From assembly GCF_015694465.1 (NCBI RefSeq), contig NZ_JADQDO010000010.1, forward strand, positions 109,850 to 173,849: DNA of 64,000 nucleotides. The letters are read 5' to 3'. Each line of letters starts with the position of its first letter. Position 1 is the stretch's first letter. This stretch comes from Microvirga alba. Its GTDB lineage: Bacteria > Pseudomonadota > Alphaproteobacteria > Rhizobiales > Beijerinckiaceae. The notes beneath the pieces are model-generated. The model worked only from the letters and a program-made list of their open reading frames with translations, ran no database searches and was not told the DNA's origin. The translations under genes were made by a program, and so were the position numbers. Below, in pieces: positions 1 to 9,388 of the stretch.

Positions 1-2546
1 GAGCTCCCCTCCTGAACCTCCAGTCGCGACTGACCGGCGTAATCCTCATAGAAGCCCTGAGGCATGATGTCCTTCGCGATGGCGCGCAGGGTCTGCAGGC
101 CATCCGCCGTCGTGACACCCGGCATCGGCAGCGCGGAGAGCGTAGCCGCGTTCAGCTGGTTGAACTGCTCGATGGCCGCCGGCGCCGCATCGGTCGCGAT
201 GCTCACGAGAGCGGAAATCGGCACCATCGAACCGTCGGCGGCGCGCACATAGTACTCGCCCAGACGCTCGGGGTTCAGACGGTCCGCCTGGCGCACCTGG
301 CTGACGACGTCATAGCTCCGGTTATCGCGATCGAACTTCGAGATCGGAGCGCCACCCACGAGAGCACCGAGCGTGTTGCCGATCTCGCTGACCGGAACCC
401 CGAGGGCTGCCGCCCTGTCGCGGTCGACGACGATGCGCGCGCGCGGCGTCTGATAGGAGACCGAGTTCTGGACGACGATGAACTTGCCGGATTTCATAGC
501 CTTCTGCTTGACCTGTTCAGCCACTTCGTAGGCCTGAGCGGGGTCGCCGATCGTACGCAGCACATATTGGATCGGCAGACCGCCGCCCGCGCCCGGCAGG
601 GATGGCGGCGCGAAGACGAAAGCCTGCACACCGGCATTCTCGTTCAAAAGCTTCTGAATTTCCTGCTTGGTGACAGGACCCTTTTTCTGACGCTCGCTCC
701 ATTCCTTGAGCTTGAAGCCGACAAAGCCGCCGCCGCCGCCGTCAATACCGACGATCAGGAAGGAATCGTCGATCTCGGGGATCTTCTCGGCAGCGCCCGT
801 GAACTGGGACGAGAAGGTCTGGGTATAGTCGGCCGTGGCGTATTGCGGAGCGTTGACGAGACCAAGATACGCGCCTTGATCTTCTTCCGGCGCCAACTCG
901 GACGAGGTCTTGGTGAACATGAACGCGGTCGTCCCCAGCAGCGCGATGACGATGATAAGCGTCACCGGCCGATAGTCGAGCGAACCGGAAAGTCTCCGAG
1001 AGTACCAGTTTTCCAGGCGCGTGAACGCGCGGTCCACGAAGCCCGCGAAACCTTTCTGGCCACCATGTGCATGGGGCTTCAGAAGCTTCGACGACATCAT
1101 GGGCGAGAGCGTCACGGCGATGATGCCGGAGATGATGACGGAACCTGCGAGCGTGAAAGCGAACTCACGGAACAGCGTGCCGGTCAGGCCCTGCGTGAAT
1201 CCGATCGGCGCATACACCGCCGCCAGCGTGATCGTCATCGAGACGATTGGCACGAAGATCTCCTTCATGCCGACAACGGCCGCATCGACCGGTTTCAGAC
1301 CCTCTTCGATGTGGCGGTGGATATTCTCCAGCACCACGATGGCGTCATCGACCACGAGGCCGATGGCGAGCACCATCGCGAGAAGCGTCAAAAGGTTGAT
1401 CGAATAACCCAACGCGAACAGCACGAAGCACACGCCGACGAGCGAGAGGGGAATCGTCACGATGGGGATCAGCACCGAACGGAAGGACCCCAGGAAGAGC
1501 AGGATCACGACGACGACGATGAGCGCCGCCTCGCCGATGGTCTTGAACACTTCTTCAATCGAGGCCGAGATGAAGTTCGACGCGTCGTAGACGATCTGCA
1601 CCGTCATGCCTTTCGGCAGGGTCGGCCGGATCTGATCGATGGCTTTCGTCACGGCAGCCGCCACCGTCAACGGGTTGGCAGCCGGCGTCGGCGTGATGCC
1701 GATGAAGGTGCCTTCCTTGCCGTTGAAGCTGACCTTGACGTCCGTGCTCTTAGGCCCCAGCGCCACATCCGCGACGTCGCGCAGGCGCACGACCTGATCG
1801 CCGTTGGAGCGGATCGGCAGCGTGCCGAACGTTTCCGGCGTCTGGAACGTGGTCTGCATTTCGAGCGCGTAGGCCACGTACTCGTTCTGCGTCTTGCCGG
1901 GCGCAGCGAGGAAGTTGCTGCTGCGGATCGCCGCCACAACATCGCCCGCCGTGACCGCGCGAGCCGCGAGGCGAACGGGGTCGATCCAGACGCGCATGGA
2001 GAAATCGCGACCGCCGAGAATGTCGGCGGCGCCCACGCCCTCGAGAGTGGCGAAGCGGGGCTGCACCACGCGGGTCAGGAACTCCGACACCTGCTCGGGG
2101 TTCATCTCCGAACTGGCGAAGGTCAGATACATCAAGGCGAAGGTCTGGCCGGTGCCCTTGACGATGACCGGATCATCGGCGTCCTTCGGCAACTGTGCTC
2201 GCACCTGCTGCACCTTGGCCGTGACTTCGGTCAGCGCGGCGTTCGGATCGGTGTTCAGCCGCATGCGCACGGAAACCGTGCTGAGGCCGAGACGGCTTTG
2301 CGAGGTCACGTAGTCGACGCCTTCGGCGCTCGACACCGACTTGGCGATCGGCGTGCTGATGAAGCCCTGCATCAGGTCGGCGCTGGCGCCGGTATAGGCC
2401 GTCGTGATGGTGATCGTGGTTTCCTCGACCTCCGGGTACTGACGTACCTGAAGGCTCATCAGACCCTGCGCACCAAGCAGCAGGATCAGGAGGCTCACCA
2501 CCATCGACAGGACGGGGCGGCGAATGAACAGCTCTGTGAAACTCAT
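1..2546 (-). CDS. RND multidrug efflux permease (HAE1/AcrB-MexB type), C-terminus cut by window edge
   Basis: Inner-membrane proton/drug antiporter, the pump of a tripartite efflux system. Reading the minus strand from the ATG at 2546 gives about 848 codons with no stop before base 1; family members are about 1,040 residues, so roughly the last 190 are outside the window. The start reads MSFTELFIRRPVLSMVVSLL, the usual first transmembrane helix, followed by the periplasmic porter segments. The TM4 motif GLVVDDAIVVLENI, with the two proton-relay aspartates, lies near residues 398-399. The adaptor gene ends 11 bases upstream, so the two form an operon. A TetR gene and operator lie beyond. Substrate cannot be told from sequence. 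Confidence 0.93.
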   Translation of the reverse strand, partial: MSFTELFIRRPVLSMVVSLLILLLGAQGLMSLQVRQYPEVEETTITITTAYTGASADLMQGFISTPIAKSVSSAEGVDYVTSQSRLGLSTVSVRMRLNTDPNAALTEVTAKVQQVRAQLPKDADDPVIVKGTGQTFALMYLTFASSEMNPEQVSEFLTRVVQPRFATLEGVGAADILGGRDFSMRVWIDPVRLAARAVTAGDVVAAIRSSNFLAAPGKTQNEYVAYALEMQTTFQTPETFGTLPIRSNGDQVVRLRDVADVALGPKSTDVKVSFNGKEGTFIGITPTPAANPLTVAAAVTKAIDQIRPTLPKGMTVQIVYDASNFISASIEEVFKTIGEAALIVVVVILLFLGSFRSVLIPIVTIPLSLVGVCFVLFALGYSINLLTLLAMVLAIGLVVDDAIVVLENIHRHIEEGLKPVDAAVVGMKEIFVPIVSMTITLAAVYAPIGFTQGLTGTLFREFAFTLAGSVIISGIIAVTLSPMMSSKLLKPHAHGGQKGFAGFVDRAFTRLENWYSRRLSGSLDYRPVTLIIVIALLGTTAFMFTKTSSELAPEEDQGAYLGLVNAPQYATADYTQTFSSQFTGAAEKIPEIDDSFLIVGIDGGGGGFVGFKLKEWSERQKKGPVTKQEIQKLLNENAGVQAFVFAPPSLPGAGGGLPIQYVLRTIGDPAQAYEVAEQVKQKAMKSGKFIVVQNSVSYQTPRARIVVDRDRAAALGVPVSEIGNTLGALVGGAPISKFDRDNRSYDVVSQVRQADRLNPERLGEYYVRAADGSMVPISALVSIATDAAPAAIEQFNQLNAATLSALPMPGVTTADGLQTLRAIAKDIMPQGFYEDYAGQSRLEVQEGS

Positions 2547-2556
2547 GGCTCTATGC

Positions 2557-3690
2557 CTATTGGCCGTTCGCGAACTTCGTCGCGTCGAACTTCGTCACAT
2601 CGATAGTGTTGTTGATCTTCACGGTCGCACCGGCCTGCAGCTTGTTCTGACCAGAGGCGACGACCTGCTGGCCGGGTGTGATGCCGGACAGAATTTCAAC
2701 CACGCCGCCGCGACGGCGACCCGTCTTCACGAAGACCTGCTTGACGACGTCAACCTGCTTGCCGGCCTTCTCTTCCTGCTCGATCGTGTAGACGTAATCG
2801 CCATAGAGGCTGGTGATCACGGCCGTCTGCGGCACGGTGATGACATTGGGCTCGGGCGGCAGAATCGCTTCGACGTGGAGGAACTGACCCGGAAGGATCG
2901 CGCCATCCTTGTTCTCTTCGACGATGGCCTGAACCGACACCAGCCGTGTCTTGGGATCGACGCGCGGATCCTTGCCGACGACGTGACCTGAGAAGATGAA
3001 GTTGCCCTCGGTCACGCCCAGCCGAACTTGCTGACCGAGCTTGATGTTGCTTGCAACCTGCTCAGGGATCGTGAAGTCGACTTTCATCGACTGGAGATCC
3101 TGGAAGGTCGCAACCACCGTGCCCGGCTGCACATATTGTCCGACATCGACGCGCGGAATACCGATCACGCCCGAGAACGGGGCTTTCAAGGCCTTCTGAT
3201 TGATGACCGCCTGAATACGCGATTGCCGCGAGCGAGCCGTCGCCAGCCTCGCGACGACTTCGTCGTAGGAGGCTTCCGTGCCGTAGCCACGGGCCGTCAG
3301 GGTCTTGGCGCGATCGAAGCTGGCTTCGCCAAGCTTCACCGCTGCGCCCACGTCCTGCAAGTCGGCGCGATCGATGGAGTCGTCGATCTGCACCAGAAGC
3401 GCATCCTGCTCGATGCGCTGGTTCGGCTTGAAGTTGACCTGCTTGACGATGCCCGCCGCCTCGACCGCGAGCTCCACGCCATTGGCGGCCTTGGCCGTTC
3501 CGAGAGCGCGAATGCCGGGGCTCCAGGTCTTCGCCTCAACCTTGGCAGCGGAAACCACCTGCGGCGGCGGTTGCATGCCCGCGAAGAATTCCTTGATCTT
3601 TTGGTCGCGGAAAAAGTTAAACCCAATCAACCCGGCGCAAAGCAGGAGTGCCAGCAAGAAGACAATAGAGACTACGATGCGCCGTTTCAT
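2557..3690 (-). CDS. RND efflux periplasmic adaptor (membrane fusion protein)
   Basis: Links the inner-membrane RND pump to an outer-membrane channel. The 377-residue product begins with a basic stretch and one hydrophobic helix (residues about 5-28), a signal or anchor, and carries no lipobox cysteine. The two halves of the lipoyl (barrel-sandwich) domain are recognisable: GTAKAANGVELAVEAAGIV before and KAPFSGVIGIPRVDVGQYV after a short alpha-hairpin. Beta-barrel and membrane-proximal domains follow. Length is typical of AcrA/MexE-like adaptors. It is first in the operon with the permease and is divergent from the TetR regulator. No outer-membrane TolC-like gene is seen, so the channel must be encoded elsewhere. 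Confidence 0.93.
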   Translation of the reverse strand: MKRRIVVSIVFLLALLLCAGLIGFNFFRDQKIKEFFAGMQPPPQVVSAAKVEAKTWSPGIRALGTAKAANGVELAVEAAGIVKQVNFKPNQRIEQDALLVQIDDSIDRADLQDVGAAVKLGEASFDRAKTLTARGYGTEASYDEVVARLATARSRQSRIQAVINQKALKAPFSGVIGIPRVDVGQYVQPGTVVATFQDLQSMKVDFTIPEQVASNIKLGQQVRLGVTEGNFIFSGHVVGKDPRVDPKTRLVSVQAIVEENKDGAILPGQFLHVEAILPPEPNVITVPQTAVITSLYGDYVYTIEQEEKAGKQVDVVKQVFVKTGRRRGGVVEILSGITPGQQVVASGQNKLQAGATVKINNTIDVTKFDATKFANGQ

Positions 3691-3800
3691 GGGCTTTTTC
3701 CGATATTCCGCAGTCCGGATCGGCCGGACCGCTACATGTTCGTGGAGGCTTGGCCTTAGCTCAATGGGTCCTTGACGCCAAGCCAGCGGCGGCGTTTATA

Positions 3801-3816
3801 TACCGTCTGGACGGTA
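3801..3816. promoter_or_regulatory. Probable TetR operator between efflux operon and tetR
   Basis: TACCGTC-TG-GACGGTA is a perfect inverted repeat with 7-base arms and a 2-base centre. It lies 17 bases before the tetR start and 110 bases before the adaptor start. Position, symmetry and size match TetR-family operators, so the neighbouring repressor probably binds here and controls both itself and the pump. Binding is inferred. Confidence 0.7.
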
Positions 3817-3833
3817 AAGTGCAAGAGTAGCTC

Positions 3834-4400
3834 ATGTTCGGATGCGTTCGGGGTCGAAAAAATTCCCGAGAAAAGATTCTCGATGCAGCTGCCGAGCTTG
3901 TCAGCGAGATCGGGTCGGGACGCCTGACTCTCGACGCGGTCGCCGAACGTGCCGGCCTCAGCAAGGGCGGCCTTCTCTACAACTTCCCCTCCAAGGACGC
4001 GCTGCTGCAGGGCATGATTCAGCGCATGATCGACGAAGTATCTGCCGAGAAGGAGGCTCTTCGAGGGCAGACGGCACCCGGCCCGAATCTTGAGGCCCGC
4101 CTGTGCACGGCGACGATGCTCAATATGCGCTGCGGAAACATGAGAGAGATCGCCAATGGGCTGTTGGCGGCCTCGTCGGAAAACCCGCGACTTCTAGAGC
4201 CTGTTCGTCAGATCATCAAGGAAACGCTGGAGAGGCTGAAGGAGACTTCAGACGATCTCGACGCCTCCCTGTTGGCATGGCTCGCGGTCGAAGGCCTCAG
4301 CAACTTTGAAATCCACGATCTCAGCCCGTTCTCGGAACAGGACCGGGAACGGATCGTTGCATCCATCGGCCGCTTGCTGAACAAGGGCATCGCCGAATAG
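3834..4400 (+). CDS. TetR/AcrR family transcriptional repressor
   Basis: Local repressor of the divergent efflux operon (inferred). The 188-residue protein has an N-terminal TetR helix-turn-helix at about residues 10-57, with the conserved run LTLDAVAERAGLSKGGLLYN followed by FPSKDAL. The remaining helical part is the ligand-binding and dimerisation domain. Length is typical. The ATG at 3834 is directly downstream of the inverted repeat at 3801-3816. The gene converges on the CoA-transferase gene with a 12-base gap. The inducer is probably a pump substrate, which cannot be identified from sequence. Confidence 0.9.
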   Translation: MFGCVRGRKNSREKILDAAAELVSEIGSGRLTLDAVAERAGLSKGGLLYNFPSKDALLQGMIQRMIDEVSAEKEALRGQTAPGPNLEARLCTATMLNMRCGNMREIANGLLAASSENPRLLEPVRQIIKETLERLKETSDDLDASLLAWLAVEGLSNFEIHDLSPFSEQDRERIVASIGRLLNKGIAE

Positions 4401-4412
4401 GCGTTCTTGGCC

Positions 4413-5591
4413 TCACGCGATCCAGGACGGATCGCTCAAAACCTCATCCGTATGCTCGCCCAAACGGGGCGAAGGGCGGCTCGCCGCCATGGGTTGACCA
4501 TCGAGCACGATGGGCGACCGCACGGAGGGGATTGCTCCCCCCTTCGCAGTCGGTGTGGGAAGATCGATCTTCATGCCGCGCGCGATGACGTGCTGATCGG
4601 CGAACACATCCGCCACCGTGTTGATCGGTCCGGCCGGAACGCCCTGTGCCTCAAGCGCGGAGAGCAACGCATCGCGCGTCGTCTTGAGGGTCAGTTCGGT
4701 GAGAATGGGCACCAGCTCGGGACGGTGGCGAACGCGGCTGGCATTGGTCTTGAAGCGCTCGTCCTGCGCCAGTTCGGGCCGCTCGAGCACGGAGACGAAG
4801 CGGGCAAATTGCCCGTCATTGCCCACGGCGACAATCACGTGTCCGTCGGCAACGGGGAAGACCTGATACGGCACGATGTTGGGATGGGCGTTGCCCATGC
4901 GGCGTGGTGATTTGCCGGAGGCCAGATAGTTCATGGCCTGATTGGCGAGCACGCTCGTCTGTACGTCGAGCAGCGCCATGTCGAGATGCGCGCCCTCGCC
5001 CGTCTCGTCGCGGCGGCGGAGAGCCGCCAGCACGCCGACCACGGAATAGACTCCGGTAAAGATGTCCACATAGGCGACGCCGATCTTCTGCGGCTCGCCT
5101 TCCGGGTCGCCGGTCAGATCCATGATCCCGCCCATGCCCTGGATCATGAAGTCGTAGCCCGCGCGGGTCGCATAAGGCCCGTTCTGGCCAAAACCCGTGA
5201 TCGAGCAATAGACGAGGCGCGGATTGACCGCTTTCAGGCTCTCGTAATCGAGCCCGTATTTCTTCAAGCCGCCGACCTTGAAGTTCTCGATCACCACGTC
5301 CGCGTGGGCCGCAAGCTTGCGGACAAGCTCCTGCCCTTCCGGCGTTTCGAAATCGACCGCGATGGAGCGTTTGCCCCGGTTGCAGGAATGGAAATAAGCC
5401 GCCGAGAGATCGCCGCCATCCGCGCCTTCGATGAAGGGTGGGCCCCAACCACGGGTATCATCCCCCGCACCGGGCCGCTCGACCTTCACTACATCCGCGC
5501 CGAGATCGGCGAGCAACTGACCGACCCAGGGGCCGGCCAGAATGCGCGCGAGTTCGAGGACTTTGAGGCCCTCAAGCGGCTTCGTCATCAC
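4413..5591 (-). CDS. CaiB/BaiF (family III) CoA transferase, probably glutarate CoA-transferase
   Basis: Moves CoA between acyl groups. The 392-residue product has the family III opening KVLELARILAGPWVGQLLAD and the segment KIGVAYVDIFTGVYSVVG, in which Asp176 aligns with the catalytic aspartate of formyl-CoA transferase. It lies 14 bases downstream of the glutaryl-CoA dehydrogenase gene in the same operon. The human homologue SUGCT converts glutarate and succinyl-CoA to glutaryl-CoA, so supplying glutaryl-CoA to its neighbour is the best inference. Formyl-CoA or other dicarboxylyl-CoA transfer cannot be excluded. The start could be either of the two adjacent ATG codons (M1 or M2). Confidence 0.88.
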   Translation of the reverse strand: MMTKPLEGLKVLELARILAGPWVGQLLADLGADVVKVERPGAGDDTRGWGPPFIEGADGGDLSAAYFHSCNRGKRSIAVDFETPEGQELVRKLAAHADVVIENFKVGGLKKYGLDYESLKAVNPRLVYCSITGFGQNGPYATRAGYDFMIQGMGGIMDLTGDPEGEPQKIGVAYVDIFTGVYSVVGVLAALRRRDETGEGAHLDMALLDVQTSVLANQAMNYLASGKSPRRMGNAHPNIVPYQVFPVADGHVIVAVGNDGQFARFVSVLERPELAQDERFKTNASRVRHRPELVPILTELTLKTTRDALLSALEAQGVPAGPINTVADVFADQHVIARGMKIDLPTPTAKGGAIPSVRSPIVLDGQPMAASRPSPRLGEHTDEVLSDPSWIA

Positions 5592-5605
5592 TTGGTCCGC
5601 CTATC

Positions 5606-6805
5606 TTAGAAGAACGCCTGCAACCCGGTCTGCGCGCGACCCAGGATGAGGGCGTGCACATCGTGCGTTCCCTCATAGGTATTGACCGTCTCCAGGTTCT
5701 GCGCGTGGCGCATCACGTGGTATTCTTCCTGGATGCCGTTGCCGCCGTGCATGTCGCGGGCTTGGCGAGCGATGTCGAGGGCCTTGCCGCAGTTGTTGCG
5801 CTTGACCAACGAGATCATCTCCGGCGCAAGCTTTCCTTCGTCGAAGAGACGGCCGACGCGTAAAGAAGCGTGAAGGCCGAGCGTGATTTCGGTCATCATG
5901 TCGGCGAGCTTCTTCTGCACCAGCTGCGTCTGCGCCAGCGGCTTGCCGAACTGCTTGCGGTCGAGGGTGTATTGGCGCGCCCGGTGCCAGCAATCCTCCG
6001 CCGCGCCCATGGCGCCCCAGGAGATGCCGTAGCGGGCCCGGTTGAGGCAGCCGAAGGGGCCTTTGAGGCCCGACACGTTCGGGAGAAGTGCGTCTTCCGG
6101 CACCTCGACGCCGTCCATGACGATCTCGCCGGTGATCGAGGCGCGAAGTGAAAGCTTGCCGCCGATCTTCGGTGCGGAGAGGCCCTTCAGGCCCTTGTCG
6201 AGGATGAAGCCGCGAATCTCGTTGTTGTGCGCCGCTGACTTCGCCCACACCACGAACACGTCCGCGATGGGGGAGTTGGAGATCCACATCTTGGTGCCGG
6301 TCAGGCGATAGCCGCCGTCGATCTTTTCGGCGCGGGTCGTCATGCCGCCGGGGTCAGAACCGGCATCCGGCTCGGTCAGGCCGAAGCAGCCGACGAACTC
6401 GCCCGAGGCCAGCTTCGGCAGGTACTTCTTGCGCTGCTCCTCGGTGCCGTAGGCGTAGATGGGGTACATCACGAGGGAGGATTGCACGCTCATCATGGAG
6501 CGGTAGCCGGAATCGACCCGCTCGACCTCGCGCGCCACCAGGCCGTAGGCGACATAAGACGCGCCCGCGCAGCCGTAGTCCTCCGGCAGCGTCACACCCA
6601 GGAGCCCAAGCTCGCCCATCTCGTTGAAGATGGCGCGGTCGGTTTTTTCCTCGCGGTAGGCCTCGATCACGCGCGGCTGGAGCTTTTCTTGCGCATAGGC
6701 CCGCGCCGTATCGCGGATCATGCGCTCGTCGTCGGTCAAGAGATCGTCGAGCAGAAGCGGGTCTTCCCAGTGCAGTTTCGCCAGATCCTTATGCGCGCCA
6801 GCCAT
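5606..6805 (-). CDS. gcdH: Glutaryl-CoA dehydrogenase
   Basis: FAD flavoprotein that oxidises and decarboxylates glutaryl-CoA to crotonyl-CoA, a late step of lysine and tryptophan breakdown. The 399-residue protein has acyl-CoA dehydrogenase signatures ([32 protein letters not shown]) and the C-terminal block [19 protein letters not shown], whose glutamate is the catalytic base in this subgroup. The ATG at 6805 is chosen because AAGGAA precedes it at good spacing and it gives the usual family length; the same frame stays open to 7057 but without conserved residues. First gene of an operon with the CoA transferase and divergent from a LysR gene. Confidence 0.93.
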   Translation of the reverse strand: MAGAHKDLAKLHWEDPLLLDDLLTDDERMIRDTARAYAQEKLQPRVIEAYREEKTDRAIFNEMGELGLLGVTLPEDYGCAGASYVAYGLVAREVERVDSGYRSMMSVQSSLVMYPIYAYGTEEQRKKYLPKLASGEFVGCFGLTEPDAGSDPGGMTTRAEKIDGGYRLTGTKMWISNSPIADVFVVWAKSAAHNNEIRGFILDKGLKGLSAPKIGGKLSLRASITGEIVMDGVEVPEDALLPNVSGLKGPFGCLNRARYGISWGAMGAAEDCWHRARQYTLDRKQFGKPLAQTQLVQKKLADMMTEITLGLHASLRVGRLFDEGKLAPEMISLVKRNNCGKALDIARQARDMHGGNGIQEEYHVMRHAQNLETVNTYEGTHDVHALILGRAQTGLQAFF

Positions 6806-6928
6806 GATGAAATTCCTTTTTCCACAACGCTTCCGGGGCTTCCGTCGGCGCTGCCTACCTCTCGTGAATTTGGGCCGCAAAGTCGCGCTGGACAGGGCGG
6901 TTGTAAAGCGACATCTTCGAAGCAGGTT

Positions 6929-6943
6929 ATTCTCAAATGGAAT
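6929..6943. promoter_or_regulatory. Candidate LysR-type binding site
   Basis: ATTC-TCAAATG-GAAT is an interrupted dyad that fits the T-N11-A rule for LysR proteins. It lies between divergent gcdH and the LysR gene and overlaps the latter's ribosome-binding region (GGAA at 6939-6942), as expected for an autoregulated pair. Inference from position and symmetry only. Confidence 0.35.
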
Positions 6944-6949
6944 GAACTT

Positions 6950-7840
6950 GTGCTTCGTCGCGGCTTTCTCCCCAATGTCGGCAATCTCCTCGCTTTTGAG
7001 GCGACGGCCCGCCACGGCAGCGTCTCCCGCGCCGCCGAGGAGCTGAATCTGACCCAAAGTGCTGTCTCGCGCCAGATCCAGCAGCTCGAGGAATCGCTAG
7101 GCGTGTCCCTGTTCAGCCGCTCGCGCCAAAGGGTCATGCTGACCGACGTCGGGCGCATGTATGCGGCCAATGTGCGAAAAACGCTGTCTGGCCTGTCGGA
7201 CGCGACCCATCAGGCCATCGCCCTCTCCGGCACCCGTGGTGTCTTGAACCTCGCCGTCCTGCCGACCTTCGGCACCCGCTGGCTCATTCCGCGCATGCCG
7301 GAATTTTTCGCACAGCATCCCGACGTGACGGTGAATTTCGGCGTGCGCCTGGTGCCATTCGACTTCGGGGCGGAGCCCTTCGATGCGGCCATCCATTTCG
7401 GCCAGCCACATTGGCCCGGAGCCGTCTGCGAGCATCTGATGGACGAGGAGGTCGTGCCCGTCTGCAGCCCGACCTACCGGAAACAGGAGAAAATCGCCGC
7501 GCCGCAGGATCTGATCCGCGCCACGCTTCTGCAGCAAAGCACCCGCCCGACCGCCTGGGCGGAATGGTTTGCCGGCGCGAATGTGGACGTCGGCAACCCG
7601 TTGCGCGGACCTCGGTTCGAGCAATTCGCCATGGTAGCGGCCGCCGCCGTGGCGGGTTTAGGCGCGGCGCTGATCCCCCATTTCCTGATCGCTGACGAGT
7701 TGGCCTCGGGGCGGCTCGAAATTCTCTTCCCCCAAAGCCTGTTGAGCGGTGGGGCCTATTATCTCGTCTATCCGGAGCCCAAGGCGGAAGCACCGCTGGT
7801 GCGGTCCTTCCGCGATTGGATCATGGTCAAGACGCGATAA
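6950..7840 (+). CDS. LysR family regulator, likely of the glutaryl-CoA operon (GcdR-like)
   Basis: The 296-residue product has an N-terminal winged HTH ([20 protein letters not shown] then [19 protein letters not shown]) and a C-terminal substrate-binding-like domain of the GcvA/AmpR subgroup. I choose the GTG at 6950: the frame is open far upstream, but that part is antisense to gcdH, conserved sequence begins just after the GTG, and GGAA is correctly spaced before it. Divergence from gcdH with a 144-base gap suggests control of gcdH and the CoA transferase in response to glutarate or a related compound (inference). Confidence 0.87.
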   Translation: MLRRGFLPNVGNLLAFEATARHGSVSRAAEELNLTQSAVSRQIQQLEESLGVSLFSRSRQRVMLTDVGRMYAANVRKTLSGLSDATHQAIALSGTRGVLNLAVLPTFGTRWLIPRMPEFFAQHPDVTVNFGVRLVPFDFGAEPFDAAIHFGQPHWPGAVCEHLMDEEVVPVCSPTYRKQEKIAAPQDLIRATLLQQSTRPTAWAEWFAGANVDVGNPLRGPRFEQFAMVAAAAVAGLGAALIPHFLIADELASGRLEILFPQSLLSGGAYYLVYPEPKAEAPLVRSFRDWIMVKTR

Positions 7841-7846
7841 GCCGGC

Positions 7847-9031
7847 TCATGGATAGGTGCGCGGTCTGAGCACCTTGCGGCTCAACGCAAACGCCGTCAG
7901 CCCGCAGGCCGCGATAGCCAGCACCATCGACCGCGAGGTGCCATCGAAGAAGGCGCTGACCAGCACGATCACGGTCGCGCCGGTGCCGAGTTGCAGTGTA
8001 CCCATCAAAGCCGACGCTGTTCCCGCGACCGGCCCATGCGACTCCAGCGCCAGGACCGCCGTGGACGGGATGACCAAGCCAAGGGATCCGAAGGCGACGA
8101 ACAGAAGCCCCCAGAGCACATAGGCGTTGTCGACGCCGGCAAGGGTAATCACGCACAAAAGGGTCGTCAGCGAAGCGAACGCGGCAAGGGCCGCGCGCAC
8201 GACCCGCTCCGCGCCGAAGCGGCGCATGAGCGTGCTGTTGAACTGAGCGCCTCCGATAAATGCGATCGCATTCGCGGCGAAGACCAGGCTGTAACGCGAG
8301 GGCGAGAGCCCGAAATGCTCGATGAACACGACGGATGAACCCGCGAGATAGGCAAAGAAGCTCGCTTGGCCCAACCCGCCCATGAAAACCAGGCCAAGGA
8401 AATGCCGGTCTTTGAAAAGGTCGCGATAGGTTCGCAGCACATGGCCGATGCCACCGGTGATCGTCCCCGGCTTTCGCGTCTCGGGCAGAAGGCTCGCCAC
8501 GATGACGAGACCGGCGAGCCCGATACCGACGATGGCCCAGAAAATGATGCGCCAGCTGAAGAACTCGGTCAGCGCGCTTCCGGCGAGAGGGGCGAGAATC
8601 GGCGAGACGCTCAGCACCAGCATGCTCGTCGCGATCAACCGCGCCGCTTCGGCGCCGGTATGCAGATCGCGAATGACCGCGCGGGTGATGACCATGGTGG
8701 CGCAGGCGCCGACGCCCTGCAGGAACCGGAACGCGATGAGCGTGCCGGCGCTTTGCGCGAAGCTGCACCCGATCCCGCCGACGATGAAAAGCACCAGGCC
8801 GAAATAAAGCGGGGGTTTGCGGCCGACGCGGTCGGAGACAGGGCCATAGATGAGCTGGCAGATCGCCACTGCCAGGAAAAAGCTGGTGAGGCTCATCTGC
8901 ACGGCGCCGACATCGGCGTGCAATTCGCGCGCGATGACGGGGAAAGCCGGCAGATACATGTCGATGGCGAACGGCCCGATGGCCGAGAGCATGCCAAGAA
9001 CGATGGCATTGCGGGCAAAGGCGGATTTCAT
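7847..9031 (-). CDS. Bcr/CflA family drug-resistance MFS exporter
   Basis: Twelve-helix proton-driven exporter of the DHA1 subgroup that includes bicyclomycin and sulfonamide resistance proteins. The 394-residue product shows the opening IGPFAIDMYLPAFPVIAREL and the loop 2-3 motif YGPVSDRVGRKPPLYFGL, both typical of Bcr/CflA. I use the ATG at 9031, preceded by GGAAG eight bases away; a TTG at 9046 would add five residues. It converges on the LysR gene with a 6-base gap. The real substrate is unknown. Confidence 0.9.
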   Translation of the reverse strand: MKSAFARNAIVLGMLSAIGPFAIDMYLPAFPVIARELHADVGAVQMSLTSFFLAVAICQLIYGPVSDRVGRKPPLYFGLVLFIVGGIGCSFAQSAGTLIAFRFLQGVGACATMVITRAVIRDLHTGAEAARLIATSMLVLSVSPILAPLAGSALTEFFSWRIIFWAIVGIGLAGLVIVASLLPETRKPGTITGGIGHVLRTYRDLFKDRHFLGLVFMGGLGQASFFAYLAGSSVVFIEHFGLSPSRYSLVFAANAIAFIGGAQFNSTLMRRFGAERVVRAALAAFASLTTLLCVITLAGVDNAYVLWGLLFVAFGSLGLVIPSTAVLALESHGPVAGTASALMGTLQLGTGATVIVLVSAFFDGTSRSMVLAIAACGLTAFALSRKVLRPRTYP

Positions 9032-9260
9032 GGAAAGAACTTCCAAAACCCCGACTGGGACATCGGGAAGGGGAAAGCTGCCCGCGTTTCAAGACGAACG
9101 CGGGAGACAAAGGAACTGGGAAAACACGCTGGGGCCGGGCGGCACCTGCAGGGCTAACGCCCGCAGGTTGCAAACGCATCTTTTATGCCGCGCCGCGCAG
9201 AGGTCAAGACGGGAATTGAGACAAGCCTATGCACGCCGCGCATGAAGCGCGACGTGCTTT

Positions 9261-9364
9261 AGAGCATGATCGAGACCAGTGGAAACCGGTTGTTCGCCAG
9301 GATCATGCGGCAATAGGGGATCGAGAGCATGATCATGTTTCAAAGAGACATGATCATGCTCTCG
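9261..9364. repeat. Composite palindromic intergenic repeat, copy A
   Basis: Lies in the 357-base gap between the MFS gene and the permease stop; nothing else supported is seen in that gap. It has two modules. 9261-9307 begins AGAGCATGATC and ends GATCATGC around a CCGGTT core. 9322-9364 is a perfect 17-base stem (CGAGAGCATGATCATGT and its complement) with a 9-base loop. The whole unit is matched, inverted, at 52701-52803. Related single palindromes lie at 13202-13250 and 62624-62669. It resembles the dispersed palindromes common in Rhizobiales intergenic DNA. Confidence 0.85.
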
Positions 9365-9388
9365 CAACAAATTTCGATCCACCTTCCG

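Noticed and set aside
567..2606. Long open frame on the plus strand (679 codons)
   Set aside because: Antisense to the RND permease; the product is a His/Arg/Asp-rich string with no family resemblance, as expected from the complement of GC-rich coding DNA.
6806..7057. N-terminal extension of glutaryl-CoA dehydrogenase
   Set aside because: Would overlap the LysR gene, lacks conserved residues and is not needed; the ATG at 6805 has a good ribosome site.
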